DNA of 60,467 nucleotides from Nocardioides sp. Iso805N (GCF_000364605.1 NZ_KB822589.1:1-60467), one strand, 5' to 3'. Positions 49,819-58,219 are shown, counted from the first letter of the stretch. The notes: a model not told the origin generated them from the sequence alone. A program made the numbers and translations.

Positions 49819-49956
49819 ATGCTGGCCCGGGCGCTCAGCCAGCCGTGGCAGTACGCGGTGCTCGCCGGGGCCTTCGTGCTGCTCTTCGTGCTGCGGCGAG
49901 GTGTGCTGACGACGCTGCTGGTCGCTGCCGTGGTCGGCGTCTTCTGCTACAGGTAG
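49819..49956 (+). CDS. small hydrophobic ORF (45 aa), possibly gene remnant
   Basis: ATG at 49819 opens a frame with Q-Y-A-V-L-A-G-A-F-V-L-L-F-V-L-R-R-G and a second hydrophobic stretch L-L-V-A-A-V-V-G-V-F, ending at TAG. The frame stays open upstream without a start, reading G-A-I-L-G-S-A-I, so it might be the 3' piece of a larger membrane-protein gene. It overlaps the bpa stop. No family can be named. Confidence 0.35.
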   Translation: MLARALSQPWQYAVLAGAFVLLFVLRRGVLTTLLVAAVVGVFCYR

Positions 49957-50504
49957 AGGCCGCTGCTGCCGCCCTGCTCCTCCTGCTGCCCGGGCTGCTG
50001 TTGCGGCGGGCCCTGCTGCGGCATCTGCGGCATCGCGGCGCCCATGCCGGCAGGCAGGCCGCGCCTGATCTGCTCGAACTGTGCCCGTGCTGCCATCTGC
50101 TGGGCGTAGATCGCGGTCTGGATGCCGTGGAAGAGACCCTCCAGCCAGCCGACCAGCTGGGCCTGCGCGATCCGCAGCTCGGCCTCGGAGGGCGTGCGGT
50201 CGTCGGAGAAGGGCAGGCTGAGCCGCTCCAGCTCCTCGATCAGCTCCGGCGCCAGACCCGACTCGAGCTCCTTGATGGAGGACTGGTGGATCTCGCGGAG
50301 CCTGTTGCGCGAAGCCTCGTCGAGCGGTGCGGACTTCACCTCCTCGAGGAGCTGGCGGATCATCGAGCCGATCCGCATGACCTTCGCCGGCTGCTCGACC
50401 AGCTCGGTCAGATCACGATCGCTGCTGTCCTGCTCGGGTGCCGCCACCACCACCGGCTGCCCGTCGGGGCCGATCACCATGGCGTGCTGCTGCTCTTCGG
50501 TCAT
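49947..50504 (-). CDS. bpa: bacterial proteasome activator (Bpa/PafE-like)
   Basis: A 185-aa helical protein. The four-helix core (I-R-Q-L-L-E-E-V-K-S-A-P-L-D, Q-A-Q-L-V-G-W-L-E-G-L-F-H-G-I-Q-T-A) is followed by a Gln/Pro-rich disordered tail ending in L-Y-L. A C-terminal hydrophobic-Tyr-X motif docks activators into the 20S proteasome; in Bpa of mycobacteria the end is G-Q-Y-L. Bpa opens the proteasome gate for ATP-independent degradation of damaged proteins. This implies the organism has a proteasome, although no prc genes are in this window. Confidence 0.9.
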   Translation of the reverse strand: MTEEQQHAMVIGPDGQPVVVAAPEQDSSDRDLTELVEQPAKVMRIGSMIRQLLEEVKSAPLDEASRNRLREIHQSSIKELESGLAPELIEELERLSLPFSDDRTPSEAELRIAQAQLVGWLEGLFHGIQTAIYAQQMAARAQFEQIRRGLPAGMGAAMPQMPQQGPPQQQPGQQEEQGGSSGLYL

Positions 50505-50537
50505 GTCGTTCAGCCTAGCCAGGCGTGCACGGCGCTC

Positions 50538-51515
50538 TCAGAGCCTCAGCAGGATCTTTCCGCTGTGCTCGCCACCCTCCATCCGCCGGTGGGCGTCGGC
50601 GACCTGGTCGAAGGGGAGTACGACGTCGATGATCGGCTTCACGTCCCCAGCGGCCAGGAGGGGCCACACGTTGGCGACCACGGAGGCGCAGATGGCGGAC
50701 TTGCCCTCGACAGAGCGCGAGCGCAGCGTGGTGCCGATGACCGCGGCGCGCTTGCGCATCAAGGCGTTCAGGTCGATCTCGGCGGTGGTGCCGCCCTGCA
50801 GGCCGATGACGACCAGTCGGCCCTCCTCGGCGAGGGCCGTGATGTTGCGGGTGAGGTACTTCGCGCCCATGTTGTCCAAGATGACGTCGACGCCGCGGCC
50901 CTCGGTGTGATCGTCGATGATGTCCTCGAACGTCTCCTCGCGGTAGTCGATGACGACGTCGGCGCCGAGGGCGGAGCACAGCGCGCGCTTCTCCGGCGTA
51001 CCTGCGGTGGTGAACACCCGCGCTCCGAGCTGGTGGGCGAGCTGGATCGCCATCGTGCCGATCCCACCGGCACCGCCGTGCACCAGGAACGACTCGTGCT
51101 GGCGCAGCCCGCCGATCATGAAGACGTTGGACCAGACCGTGCAGGCGACCTCCGGAAGGGCCGCGGCCTCGATCAGGGAGACACCGGCGGGGATCGGCAT
51201 CACCTGACCGGCGGGTGCGACGACCTGGGAGGCGTATCCGCCTCCGGCCAGCAACGCGCACACCTCGTCCCCGACCTGCCAGGTCTCGACGCCGTCGCCG
51301 AGCGCGGCGACGGTCCCGCTGACCTCCATGCCGATGATCGCGGAGGCTCCGCGCGGCGGCGGGTAGAAGCCCTGCCGCTGCAGCAGATCGGCCCGGTTGA
51401 GGCCGGCGGCCGCCACGTCGATCAGGACCTCGCCGGGCCCAGGGGTCAGGTCGGGCAGCTCGGTGATGGTGAGGGCCTCCGGCCCTCCGGGTTCGCTGGC
51501 GACGACGGCACGCAT
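50538..51515 (-). CDS. NAD(P)H-quinone oxidoreductase (zeta-crystallin type MDR)
   Basis: A 325-aa zinc-free medium-chain reductase: N-R-A-D-L-L-Q-R-Q-G-F-Y-P-P-P, V-H-G-G-A-G-G-I-G-T-M-A-I-Q-L (NADPH motif near residue 150) and Y-R-E-E-T-F-E-D-I-I. The family reduces quinones or enones. ATG at 51515. It follows a strong hairpin, so it is transcribed from its own promoter. Confidence 0.94.
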   Translation of the reverse strand: MRAVVASEPGGPEALTITELPDLTPGPGEVLIDVAAAGLNRADLLQRQGFYPPPRGASAIIGMEVSGTVAALGDGVETWQVGDEVCALLAGGGYASQVVAPAGQVMPIPAGVSLIEAAALPEVACTVWSNVFMIGGLRQHESFLVHGGAGGIGTMAIQLAHQLGARVFTTAGTPEKRALCSALGADVVIDYREETFEDIIDDHTEGRGVDVILDNMGAKYLTRNITALAEEGRLVVIGLQGGTTAEIDLNALMRKRAAVIGTTLRSRSVEGKSAICASVVANVWPLLAAGDVKPIIDVVLPFDQVADAHRRMEGGEHSGKILLRL

Positions 51516-51536
51516 GCCCCCACCCTAGGGTGCCGG

Positions 51537-51625
51537 GCGGTTTTGACCCCCAGGGGTCAAAACCGCACGTTGGGGGTCAGCGCTTTGCCCAACAACGTGC
51601 GGGACTGACCCTCAGGGGTCAAAAC
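51537..51625. terminator. repeat-rich terminator region with 14-bp hairpin
   Basis: GCGGTTTTGACCCC (51537-51550) and its complement (51553-51566) make a 14-bp stem with a 2-base loop. GCACGTTG/CAACGTGC (51565-51572 and 51593-51600) make a second stem. A variant copy of the first block, TGACCCTCAGGGGTCAAAACC, starts at 51605. It sits between the DUF6457 stop and the quinone reductase start, both on the minus strand. Confidence 0.7.
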
Positions 51626-51640
51626 CAGCCGGCCCACCCC

Positions 51641-51979
51641 TCAGTCCGGCGCAGTGTCGTCCTCGCCGAAGTCCAGGTCGAGGTCGGGCGGCGCCGGTTC
51701 GACGGCGGGAGCCTCATCCTCATCGGAGGCGGTCACACCCGTAGGCCTGTCCCAGCGCTCGGCGAGCTCCTGGGTCACGGCCGCCAGCCGCTCGGTCTCG
51801 GTCGTGCCGGCATCGGCACGGCCGACCGCGACGCCGAGCAGGTAGGCGGACACGGGCGCCGCCGGTCTCTCGACGTTCGTCGCCACCGTCTTCGCCAGGT
51901 CGAGGATGAGCCCTTCATCGACATCCGCGTCGATGTCGAGGACGTCGCACAGCTCGTCGATCCAGTCGTGCAGGTTCAC
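51641..51979 (-). CDS. DUF6457 domain protein
   Basis: A 112-aa acidic protein. W-I-D-E-L-C-D-V-L-D-I-D and L-D-L-A-K-T-V-A-T-N-V-E-R-P-A-A-P-V-S-A match the DUF6457 helical domain often found fused to, or beside, MobA-like proteins. The tail is low-complexity acidic. GTG start at 51979, four bases after the MobA-like gene stop, so co-transcribed with it. Confidence 0.85.
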   Translation of the reverse strand: MNLHDWIDELCDVLDIDADVDEGLILDLAKTVATNVERPAAPVSAYLLGVAVGRADAGTTETERLAAVTQELAERWDRPTGVTASDEDEAPAVEPAPPDLDLDFGEDDTAPD

Positions 51980-51983
51980 GACA

Positions 51984-52553
51984 TCAAGCGTCGCGCAGGT
52001 CGGCCCAGGTGTCGATGTCCTGATGCTCGCGATCCATCGCGATCACGGGAGTCAGCGTCAACGGCGCGAGCAGCTTCTTCATCGGATGGTCGTGCTGCTG
52101 CTCGTAGTCGGGCCGGACCTGCTCCAGCCGCACGGTATCCAGCACCAGCGCCAGCTGCCAGCGGCCGTCGGGTCCGATCAGGATCGCCCCGTCGGAGCCG
52201 CCGGTCCGAGCGCCGGCGAGCAGCCGCCGCCACGTCCCGTGGTGGACGTGCGGCATGTCGACGCCGACCACCCCGACGTACCGGGGCACCGACATGAGCG
52301 CGTCGAGGCCTGTCAGCAGCCCCGCGACGGGTCCGCCGTACCGGGGACTCTCGCGGGTGAACGTGACCGGGCGCTCGGTCGGCACCGGGTCGCCGACCAC
52401 CACCACCTCGCGGGCGTCGATGACACCGTCGAGCGCCCACTCCAGCAGGGTGCGACCGCCGAGCTCGATGCCGGCCTTGTCGACGCCGTCGAGCCGGCTG
52501 CCCCGGCCGCCGGCGAGGATGATCGCTGCCCACGGGTCCCACACGCCTCCCAT
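51984..52553 (-). CDS. MobA-like molybdenum cofactor guanylyltransferase
   Basis: A 189-aa NTP-transferase. The N-terminal nucleotide loop I-I-L-A-G-G-R-G-S-R-L-D-G-V-D-K is diagnostic, followed by E-S-P-R-Y-G-G-P-V-A-G-L and V-D-M-P. It would link GMP to molybdopterin for one class of Mo enzymes, although other mononucleotides are possible for this family. Pairing with DUF6457 is the usual arrangement in actinobacteria. ATG at 52553. Confidence 0.9.
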   Translation of the reverse strand: MGGVWDPWAAIILAGGRGSRLDGVDKAGIELGGRTLLEWALDGVIDAREVVVVGDPVPTERPVTFTRESPRYGGPVAGLLTGLDALMSVPRYVGVVGVDMPHVHHGTWRRLLAGARTGGSDGAILIGPDGRWQLALVLDTVRLEQVRPDYEQQHDHPMKKLLAPLTLTPVIAMDREHQDIDTWADLRDA

Positions 52554-52591
52554 CCTGCGTCATCCTCGAGCGCCGCGCGATGATGGAGGGC

Positions 52592-53380
52592 ATGACCTGG
52601 ACCACGCTCGACATCGCCCTCGTGCAGGAGCCCGCCGGACTCGACCCGGCCGCCAACCGGGCCCGGATCGACGCGCTGACGCCGGCCGGCGCGGATCTCG
52701 TCGTCTTCCCGGAGGTCTTCGCCAGGGACTTCGGCAAGCCGGGCACCCCGCTGGGCGAGTACGCCGAGGGTTTCGACGGGCCGTTCGCCACCGAGGTCGA
52801 CCGGGTCGCACGCGACCGCGGGACCACGATCGTGGCCGGGATGCTGGAGCACGTCGCCGACGAGGCGGCCACGCCGTTCAACACACTGGTGGTGCGCGGG
52901 CGCACGCAGGCGGCCTACCGCAAGATCCACCTCTACGACTCCTTCGGCTACCGCGAGTCCGACGTGCTGGCGGCGGGGCCGGTCGCGCCGCAGGTCGTCA
53001 CGGTGCCCGACGCGACGGGCGAGGGCGCGCGCATCGGGCTGCTGACCTGCTACGACCTGCGCTTCCCCGAGCTGGCGCGGTCGCTGGTCGATGAGGGCGC
53101 CGAGATCCTCGTCGTACCCGCCGCGTGGGTCGCCGGCGACCGCAAGGTCGACCACTGGCGCACGCTGCTGCGCGCCCGCGCGATCGAGAACACCGTCTTC
53201 GTGGCCGCCTGCGGTCAACCGGCGCCGCGTTACTGCGGCCACTCGATGGTCGTGGATCCGCTCGGCGACGTCCTCGCCGAGGCGGACTCCGACCCGGCCG
53301 TGATCACCGCCACGCTCACCCGCGAGGTGCTGGAGGAGGCCCGTCGCGTGAATCCGTCGCTGGCCAATCGTCGCCTGTAA
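52592..53380 (+). CDS. carbon-nitrogen hydrolase (nitrilase superfamily)
   Basis: A 262-aa enzyme with the complete catalytic triad Glu41 (V-F-P-E-V-F), Lys111 (Y-R-K-I-H-L) and Cys153 (T-C-Y-D-L-R-F-P-E). The C-terminal G-H-S-M-V-V-D-P and the Y-D-S-F-G pattern fit omega-amidase/Nit-type amidases, which hydrolyse alpha-ketoglutaramate-like amides or deaminated glutathione. ATG at 52592 has GGAGGG; ATG 52580 is an alternative. It is divergent from the MobA gene. Confidence 0.93.
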   Translation: MTWTTLDIALVQEPAGLDPAANRARIDALTPAGADLVVFPEVFARDFGKPGTPLGEYAEGFDGPFATEVDRVARDRGTTIVAGMLEHVADEAATPFNTLVVRGRTQAAYRKIHLYDSFGYRESDVLAAGPVAPQVVTVPDATGEGARIGLLTCYDLRFPELARSLVDEGAEILVVPAAWVAGDRKVDHWRTLLRARAIENTVFVAACGQPAPRYCGHSMVVDPLGDVLAEADSDPAVITATLTREVLEEARRVNPSLANRRL

Positions 53381-53391
53381 CCTTCGACCCC

Positions 53392-54498
53392 ATGACCCGC
53401 ACCAGCCCGAGCCCTACCCGTGTGCGTGAGGGTGGGCGATCGGGTTTCCGGCTGAGGCTGCGTCAGCAGGTGCTGCTGTGGTCGACGGTGTGCGGTGTGG
53501 GCATCGTCTGCGTGCTGCTCGCCGCCTTCGGGCTGCACGACGAGCTCCTCGGCGGGATCGGCGCGGTCGCGCTGACCACGGCCTACGTCTACGGCCTGGC
53601 CGCCCGCACGGGTGGCCGGCCGTTCATCTGCGCGGCGCTCGGTCTGGTGCTCGGCATCGCGGTCTTCGTGGTCGGCAGCAACGAGCTGCGCACCGGTGCG
53701 GCGGTGATGATGGCCGCGGTCTCCGCCGTCTTCGCCGTGATGGGCACGACGCCCGCCGTCACCTTCGCCAGGGCGGCCCGCGAGTGCGGGGTGGCGGCGA
53801 TCATCGCGGGGCTGGGCTCGCTCGCGGCGATCGGGTACGCCCCGGTGGTGACGGTCAACCGCTTCCAGTACACCGTGCTCGTGCTCGCGTTGATCGGCGT
53901 CTTCCTGCTGGTCTACCGCCTCGGTGCGGGCCTGCACGGGCTGGGCCGACGGGGCCTCGCCACCGTGAGTGCCGGCGCCATCCTCCTGCTCGCCACGTTG
54001 CTGTACGCCGAGGCGATCCGCCGCTACGGCACCCCCGGACTGGTCGGCACCCTGCGCGACGGCGTGGTGTGGATGCGCGAACACCTGGGCGGCTATCCGC
54101 GACCCATCGAGGCACTGCTCGGCGTCCCGGCGCTGGCCTGGGGCACGCACATGCGGGCCCGACGTCGGCAAGGCTGGTGGGTGTGCGCGTTCGGCGTGGC
54201 CGCCACCGCGCCGATGGCCAGCACGTTCGTGAACCCCGAGGTCTCGGTCGTCGAGGGCGTCCTCTCGATCTGCTACAGCCTCGTCGTCGGCCTCGCTCTC
54301 GGGTACGTCGTCATCGGCGCCGACCTGTTCCTCACCGGCGGCCCTGGTCGCAGCGCCGGCAGCATCCGCAGCGTCCGGAAGGGGCGCTCCCGGCGAGCTG
54401 CCGAGGTGGCGCCTGCAGCCGGCCGGCGCGCCGTGCGGGAGGCCGAGGAGGCCGCCGCGGTGCGGCCCGAGCCTCGGCGTACCCAGGCTCTGCTCTGA
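53392..54498 (+). CDS. multi-spanning membrane protein of unknown function (368 aa)
   Basis: About ten hydrophobic segments between residues 25 and 315 with a basic C-terminal tail of about 50 residues rich in Arg and Ala. No enzymatic motif is obvious. The start ATG at 53392 comes 12 bases after the hydrolase stop, suggesting a joint transcript. Unrecognised. Confidence 0.75.
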   Translation: MTRTSPSPTRVREGGRSGFRLRLRQQVLLWSTVCGVGIVCVLLAAFGLHDELLGGIGAVALTTAYVYGLAARTGGRPFICAALGLVLGIAVFVVGSNELRTGAAVMMAAVSAVFAVMGTTPAVTFARAARECGVAAIIAGLGSLAAIGYAPVVTVNRFQYTVLVLALIGVFLLVYRLGAGLHGLGRRGLATVSAGAILLLATLLYAEAIRRYGTPGLVGTLRDGVVWMREHLGGYPRPIEALLGVPALAWGTHMRARRRQGWWVCAFGVAATAPMASTFVNPEVSVVEGVLSICYSLVVGLALGYVVIGADLFLTGGPGRSAGSIRSVRKGRSRRAAEVAPAAGRRAVREAEEAAAVRPEPRRTQALL

Positions 54499-54545
54499 GC
54501 CTGTCCGGTTCGCCCTACCGGGGGGTAACGCATACCGTCGGGCTC

Positions 54546-54776
54546 ATGCCCCGCGAGACCGTCACCCCTGTCGTCGCCGAGATGGTTGCCAACGTGATGA
54601 GCATCGACGTGGCCGTCGGCGACTCGGTCGCGGTCGGCGACGCCGTGGTGCTGCTGGAGTCGATGAAGATGGAGATCCCGGTGCTCGCCGAGGTCGCGGG
54701 CAAGGTCCTCACCGTGAAGGTCACCGCTGGCGACGTCGTCCAGGAGGGCGACATCCTGCTCGAGCTCGGTGGCTGA
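54546..54776 (+). CDS. biotin/lipoyl carrier protein (BCCP-like, 76 aa)
   Basis: A complete small biotinyl domain with the attachment Lys41 in E-S-M-K-M-E-I-P, flanked by G-D-S-V-A-V-G-D-A-V and G-D-V-V-Q-E-G-D-I-L. Free-standing carriers of this kind serve acyl-CoA carboxylases; the carboxylase subunits are not nearby. ATG at 54546. Confidence 0.9.
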   Translation: MPRETVTPVVAEMVANVMSIDVAVGDSVAVGDAVVLLESMKMEIPVLAEVAGKVLTVKVTAGDVVQEGDILLELGG

Positions 54777-54867
54777 CGCTCGCTCGTGACCCTGCCCGAC
54801 CTGCCCGCGCGCCATCGGAGCCGAGCCGTCTGGGCTACCCTCTGACCTGCGCTGGTCCCAGCGCACG

Positions 54868-54955
54868 GGATGGTTGGCAGAGCGGCCGATTGCACTCGCC
54901 TTGAAAGCGAGCGTGGGGTGACCCACCGGGGGTTCAAATCCCTCACCATCCGCCA
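54868..54955 (+). tRNA. tRNA-Ser (UGA)
   Basis: Cloverleaf: acceptor GGATGGT pairs with ACCATCC, D-arm follows, anticodon loop C-T-T-G-A-A-A gives UGA, long variable arm (class II) of the serine type, T-loop GTTCAAATC. CCA is encoded. Reads Ser UCA. Confidence 0.95.
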
Positions 54956-55284
54956 TGGGCTGCAGGGAACTCCTGGAGCTCGGCAGTTCGCGGACACGAG
55001 TCGACCGCCTCGTGAGTGATGAACCTCTTCGCGCCTCCGAAGGGCGCCGAAGATGACGCCGCCGACCTTGTCGATCAGGCGGGCGGCCTTCGTGACGAGC
55101 GGAGACTCGAACGTCAGCATGGGAGCGTCTCGGTGATGGATCTCATCCGGCCAGGGCGACCCTTGGACGAGATGCCCATCGTCGTCAGCCGCCCGGCACG
55201 CTTCCGCCGATTCGGCACGGCTACCGACGCGAGCGATGGTGAGTATTGCCTGCGAGATGGTGCTGGGCGGTGTCTAATACGCCG
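54956..55284. other. intergenic region after tRNA-Ser
   Basis: About 330 bases with no supported gene. On the minus strand an ATG at 55120 opens a short frame starting M-L-T-F-E-S-P-L-V, which runs through the tRNA and is not credible as a whole. TAATAC at 55275-55280 lies immediately before the GTG of the next gene. The region could be the scar of an integration at the tRNA. Confidence 0.4.
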
Positions 55285-56970
55285 GTGAAGTTCTTGTTCC
55301 CGGCGTCGGCGCTCACGACGGCGCTCACCGTACTGCTCGTCACCGTGCCACTCAGTGCGAGCGCAACCGATCGGTACGGATCCCCGCAGTCCTACGGACT
55401 CACCTGGGGCATTCAGAGCGACATCGGGTTCGGAGGCAACCTGACGGCGGTCGACGTCTCGGATGGGGTCGTCTGGTCGGTGGGCGAGGGCAGCCCGCGT
55501 AACGACGGACACAGTGACGTTGTTGTCCAGCGCTCGTCGGTGACGGGGCAGGACCTCGGCCACATCACTGAAGGCAGTCAGTCGGGGGATACGGCGCGTG
55601 GCGTCGACGCGGGTCCGTGGGGAGCTGTTGTGGCCGGCACGACCGGCGGGGTGTTTCCCGGGTCGGGGGCGGAACCGACGTCCGGGGAGCATGGCTGGGT
55701 CCAATTGCTGGCTCCCGATGGTTCCGTCTCCTGGACGACCCAATTCGGCCGCGGGCCGGTCTCCTATGTAGATGGCGTTGCTGTCCACGGAAACACGGTG
55801 GCGGTCGTGGGTGAGTCTTTTGCAGGGGGTGGACCGCAGGACATCGCGGTCAGCACCTTCAGCCTGGCCACGGGAACACTCCTCGCAAGCCGAACCTTCG
55901 GTTCCCCGGCGCTCGACATGGCGCGTGCGGTCACGTTCCTCGGCGACGAGATGATCGTCGGCGGACTGACCGATGGTGCCATGGGCGCCACGCCGTCTGC
56001 TGGCGATGAGGATGCCGTCATCGTCGCGCTCGATCCGACGACTCTCAGCACGCGATGGACCACCCAGATCGGCACGGCGGCGACGGATTCCGTGGCGGCC
56101 CTCACCACCCGCGACGGGATCATCTACTGGGGTGGGGTCATGGGGGAGGAAGTCTCATCGGCGTCCGACGGCGTCGTGGGTGCGATCTCGAGTGGCGGCA
56201 AGCCGCTGTGGCAGGCTGAGGTGGGTCAGCACGGCGGCAACGTTCGTAGCATCACCACCACCTCACGAGGCGTCATACTCGGCGGCGAGGTCAACGACGG
56301 GACGACATCGTCGACCGACGCCTACGTGGAGGGTCGGGGATTCGATGGTGCGCCTCAGTGGCATCTCACCTTCGGCGCTGCCGGATTCGACGCCGCTGAG
56401 GGCGTCGCCGCGTCAGATGACCGCGTCTACTTCGCTGGGACTACGTACGACGGCATGTTCGCGGCGGTCGACAAGGGATCTGACGCGCTTCTCGGCGCCT
56501 TGGATGTGGCGAATGTACTTCGTCCGGATCTCGCCATCGATGCGTCGTCACATGCGTCCCGCCGACCGTCGGCAGGGCCGTCGTACAGGAAGCTCGTGGC
56601 TCCGGCCGCTACCAAGTTGGTGGTCCGCCGGGGCTCGGCGTCGAGCGCGACGATCCGGCTCCGCAACGATGGGCTGGTCGGCGATTCGCTTGCGTTGCAG
56701 GGGTGCAAGCGACCTCACCTCAAGATGACGTGGCAGTTCGGGCACCGCGTCGTCAGCGCAGCAGTTCGGTCGGGGACGTACCGCACGCCGATCTTGGCGG
56801 CAGGTAGCGCCCAGACACTTCGTTGGCGCATCAGGGCTGACAAACGTGCTCGCGGCACCATCACCTGCGCTCTGACTGCCCGATCAACCCATGACGCCAG
56901 AGTCGTCGAAAGCCGGACCGTAAAGATCGTGGTGAAACCTGCGGTGAGAAGGCACTCCTCGCGAGACTAG
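55285..56970 (+). CDS. secreted beta-propeller-like protein (about 561 aa)
   Basis: GTG at 55285 opens a signal peptide (K-F-L-F-P-A-S-A-L-T-T-A-L-T-V-L-L-V ending A-S-A). About six repeats of SBBP-like strands follow, e.g. V-W-S-V-G-E-G-S-P and W-T-T-Q-F-G or W-T-T-Q-I-G motifs. A C-terminal domain of about 120 residues with two Cys (G-C-K-R-P, I-T-C-A) closes it. A possible -10 TAATAC lies so close to GTG that a leaderless mRNA is likely. Codon use is softer than in neighbours. Located between two tRNA-Ser genes; possibly acquired. Confidence 0.75.
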   Translation: MKFLFPASALTTALTVLLVTVPLSASATDRYGSPQSYGLTWGIQSDIGFGGNLTAVDVSDGVVWSVGEGSPRNDGHSDVVVQRSSVTGQDLGHITEGSQSGDTARGVDAGPWGAVVAGTTGGVFPGSGAEPTSGEHGWVQLLAPDGSVSWTTQFGRGPVSYVDGVAVHGNTVAVVGESFAGGGPQDIAVSTFSLATGTLLASRTFGSPALDMARAVTFLGDEMIVGGLTDGAMGATPSAGDEDAVIVALDPTTLSTRWTTQIGTAATDSVAALTTRDGIIYWGGVMGEEVSSASDGVVGAISSGGKPLWQAEVGQHGGNVRSITTTSRGVILGGEVNDGTTSSTDAYVEGRGFDGAPQWHLTFGAAGFDAAEGVAASDDRVYFAGTTYDGMFAAVDKGSDALLGALDVANVLRPDLAIDASSHASRRPSAGPSYRKLVAPAATKLVVRRGSASSATIRLRNDGLVGDSLALQGCKRPHLKMTWQFGHRVVSAAVRSGTYRTPILAAGSAQTLRWRIRADKRARGTITCALTARSTHDARVVESRTVKIVVKPAVRRHSSRD

Positions 56971-57021
56971 GGCGCCATCCGTCGCTCGGGGCCCGAGTCT
57001 CTTCCGTTCGGCACCCTGACC

Positions 57022-57402
57022 TCAGTTCTCCCCGCCGAGCTCCAGTTCAACGTCGTCGTAGGCGAGGTCGTTGAGCCGCTGGATGTGTCGGCCGATGTCC
57101 CCGATCAGCCGGCGCAGGTCCTGGCGCAGCACCTCCGGATCGGGTGCGGTGAGGGCCGCGTCGGCGAGCTGGGAGAGTCGCGAGACGAGCATGCCGCGCT
57201 CGCGGAACGCCTGACCCCCGCGCGCAGCGAGCCAGCCGTCGGCCGCCGTCGGGTTCTCCTCCACGAGCGCGTCGCGCACCGAGGCGAGCCGCTGGCGCAG
57301 CGACCAGCGCCAGTTGCCCAGGGGCACTCCGGGACGCGGCGGCACGATCGCCTGCTCGAGGCCGTGCAGCGCTTCCGCCATCCCGGAGCTGAGGGTCGCC
57401 AT
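57022..57402 (-). CDS. hypothetical helical protein (126 aa)
   Basis: ATG at 57402 was chosen; two possible upstream starts add a basic tail without homology signals. It is predominantly helical: W-R-W-S-L-R-Q-R-L-A-S-V-R-D-A-L, L-V-S-R-L-S-Q-L-A-D-A-A-L and L-R-R-L-I-G-D-I-G-R-H-I-Q-R-L. No family recognised and no membrane segment. It is divergent from the next gene across about 80 bases. Confidence 0.65.
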   Translation of the reverse strand: MATLSSGMAEALHGLEQAIVPPRPGVPLGNWRWSLRQRLASVRDALVEENPTAADGWLAARGGQAFRERGMLVSRLSQLADAALTAPDPEVLRQDLRRLIGDIGRHIQRLNDLAYDDVELELGGEN

Positions 57403-57479
57403 GCAGAGAGTGTGACCCGGGTCACGGGTCAGGACAAGCGAATGCGGGATCACGCGGCCCATTGGGGACAATCGGAACC

Positions 57480-57932
57480 ATGACGTACTACCGCCTCGCC
57501 CCGGCCGTCGTGGCGCGCATCCTCGGGCTGGCGCTCGTGCTGCTGGCCCTGGTCGCGTTCCTGGCCACGATCGTGGTCGCGTTCACCCACGGCTCGATCG
57601 ACATCGTGATCGGCATCGTCCTCGTCGGTGCCGTCGTGATCGCCGGCGGCGCTTGGTGGTTGCGGGGCAAGGCGTGGGTGGTCCGCTGCGACGAGCAGGG
57701 GTACGCCGTCCGCCTCGTGCGGGGTGCCGGCGTCCGCCAAGCCCCGTGGACCGAGGTCCGCGACGCGGTAACGACCACCACCCGTGGCATCGCATGCCTG
57801 GTGCTGCGGCTCGGCAACGGCACCACCACCTCGATCCCGGTGGGGCTGCTCGCGATCGACCGCGAGGAGTTCGTCCGGCAGATGCAGCGCCACCTCGGCG
57901 AGGGTCAGAAGGTCCGCCCGCTGGGCCTGTGA
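57480..57932 (+). CDS. small membrane protein with PH-like C-terminal part
   Basis: A 150-aa protein with two membrane helices (about 12-35 and 42-62). The C-terminal half reads A-W-V-V-R-C-D-E-Q-G-Y-A-V-R-L and G-I-A-C-L-V-L-R-L-G-N-G, a beta-rich block resembling a PH-like fold. ATG at 57480. Function unknown. It is immediately followed by the tRNA-Ser(GCU) gene. Confidence 0.7.
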   Translation: MTYYRLAPAVVARILGLALVLLALVAFLATIVVAFTHGSIDIVIGIVLVGAVVIAGGAWWLRGKAWVVRCDEQGYAVRLVRGAGVRQAPWTEVRDAVTTTTRGIACLVLRLGNGTTTSIPVGLLAIDREEFVRQMQRHLGEGQKVRPLGL

Positions 57933-57994
57933 AGCCAAATCAGGGGCGATTGGGACAAGCGCTGCCGGGGCTAGTAGCCTGTGCGCGCTGACTT

Positions 57995-58087
57995 GGAGAC
58001 GTCGCCTAGTCCGGTCTATGGCGCCTCACTGCTAATGAGGTTTGGGTTAACAGCCCATCGAGGGTTCAAATCCCTCCGTCTCCGCCA
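57995..58087 (+). tRNA. tRNA-Ser (GCU)
   Basis: Acceptor GGAGACG pairs with CGTCTCC; anticodon loop C-T-G-C-T-A-A gives GCU; class II with a long variable arm; T-loop GTTCAAATC; CCA encoded. Reads Ser AGC/AGU. Confidence 0.95.
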
Positions 58088-58095
58088 GTGTCAGG

Positions 58096-58135
58096 AGCCC
58101 CCGGCGAGCGAGAGCTCGCCGGGGGCTTCTTCATT
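58096..58135 (+). terminator. Rho-independent terminator after tRNA-Ser
   Basis: A 14-bp GC-rich stem (AGCCCCCGGCGAGC at 58096-58109 with its complement at 58114-58127) with a 4-base loop is followed by TCTTCATTTG. One of the clearest terminators in the window. Confidence 0.9.
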
Positions 58136-58219
58136 TGCCGACCTTCGGGTCGGCGCCCAGGTAGTCACCAGCCGCGTCGAGGTATGGTCAGCCGCCCGAT
58201 CCTGGAAGGAGCCGCCTGC

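Noticed and set aside
54515..55120. Minus-strand gene running through tRNA-Ser
   Set aside because: It would overlap the whole tRNA gene and the biotin carrier 3' end; no motif beyond the first 30 residues.
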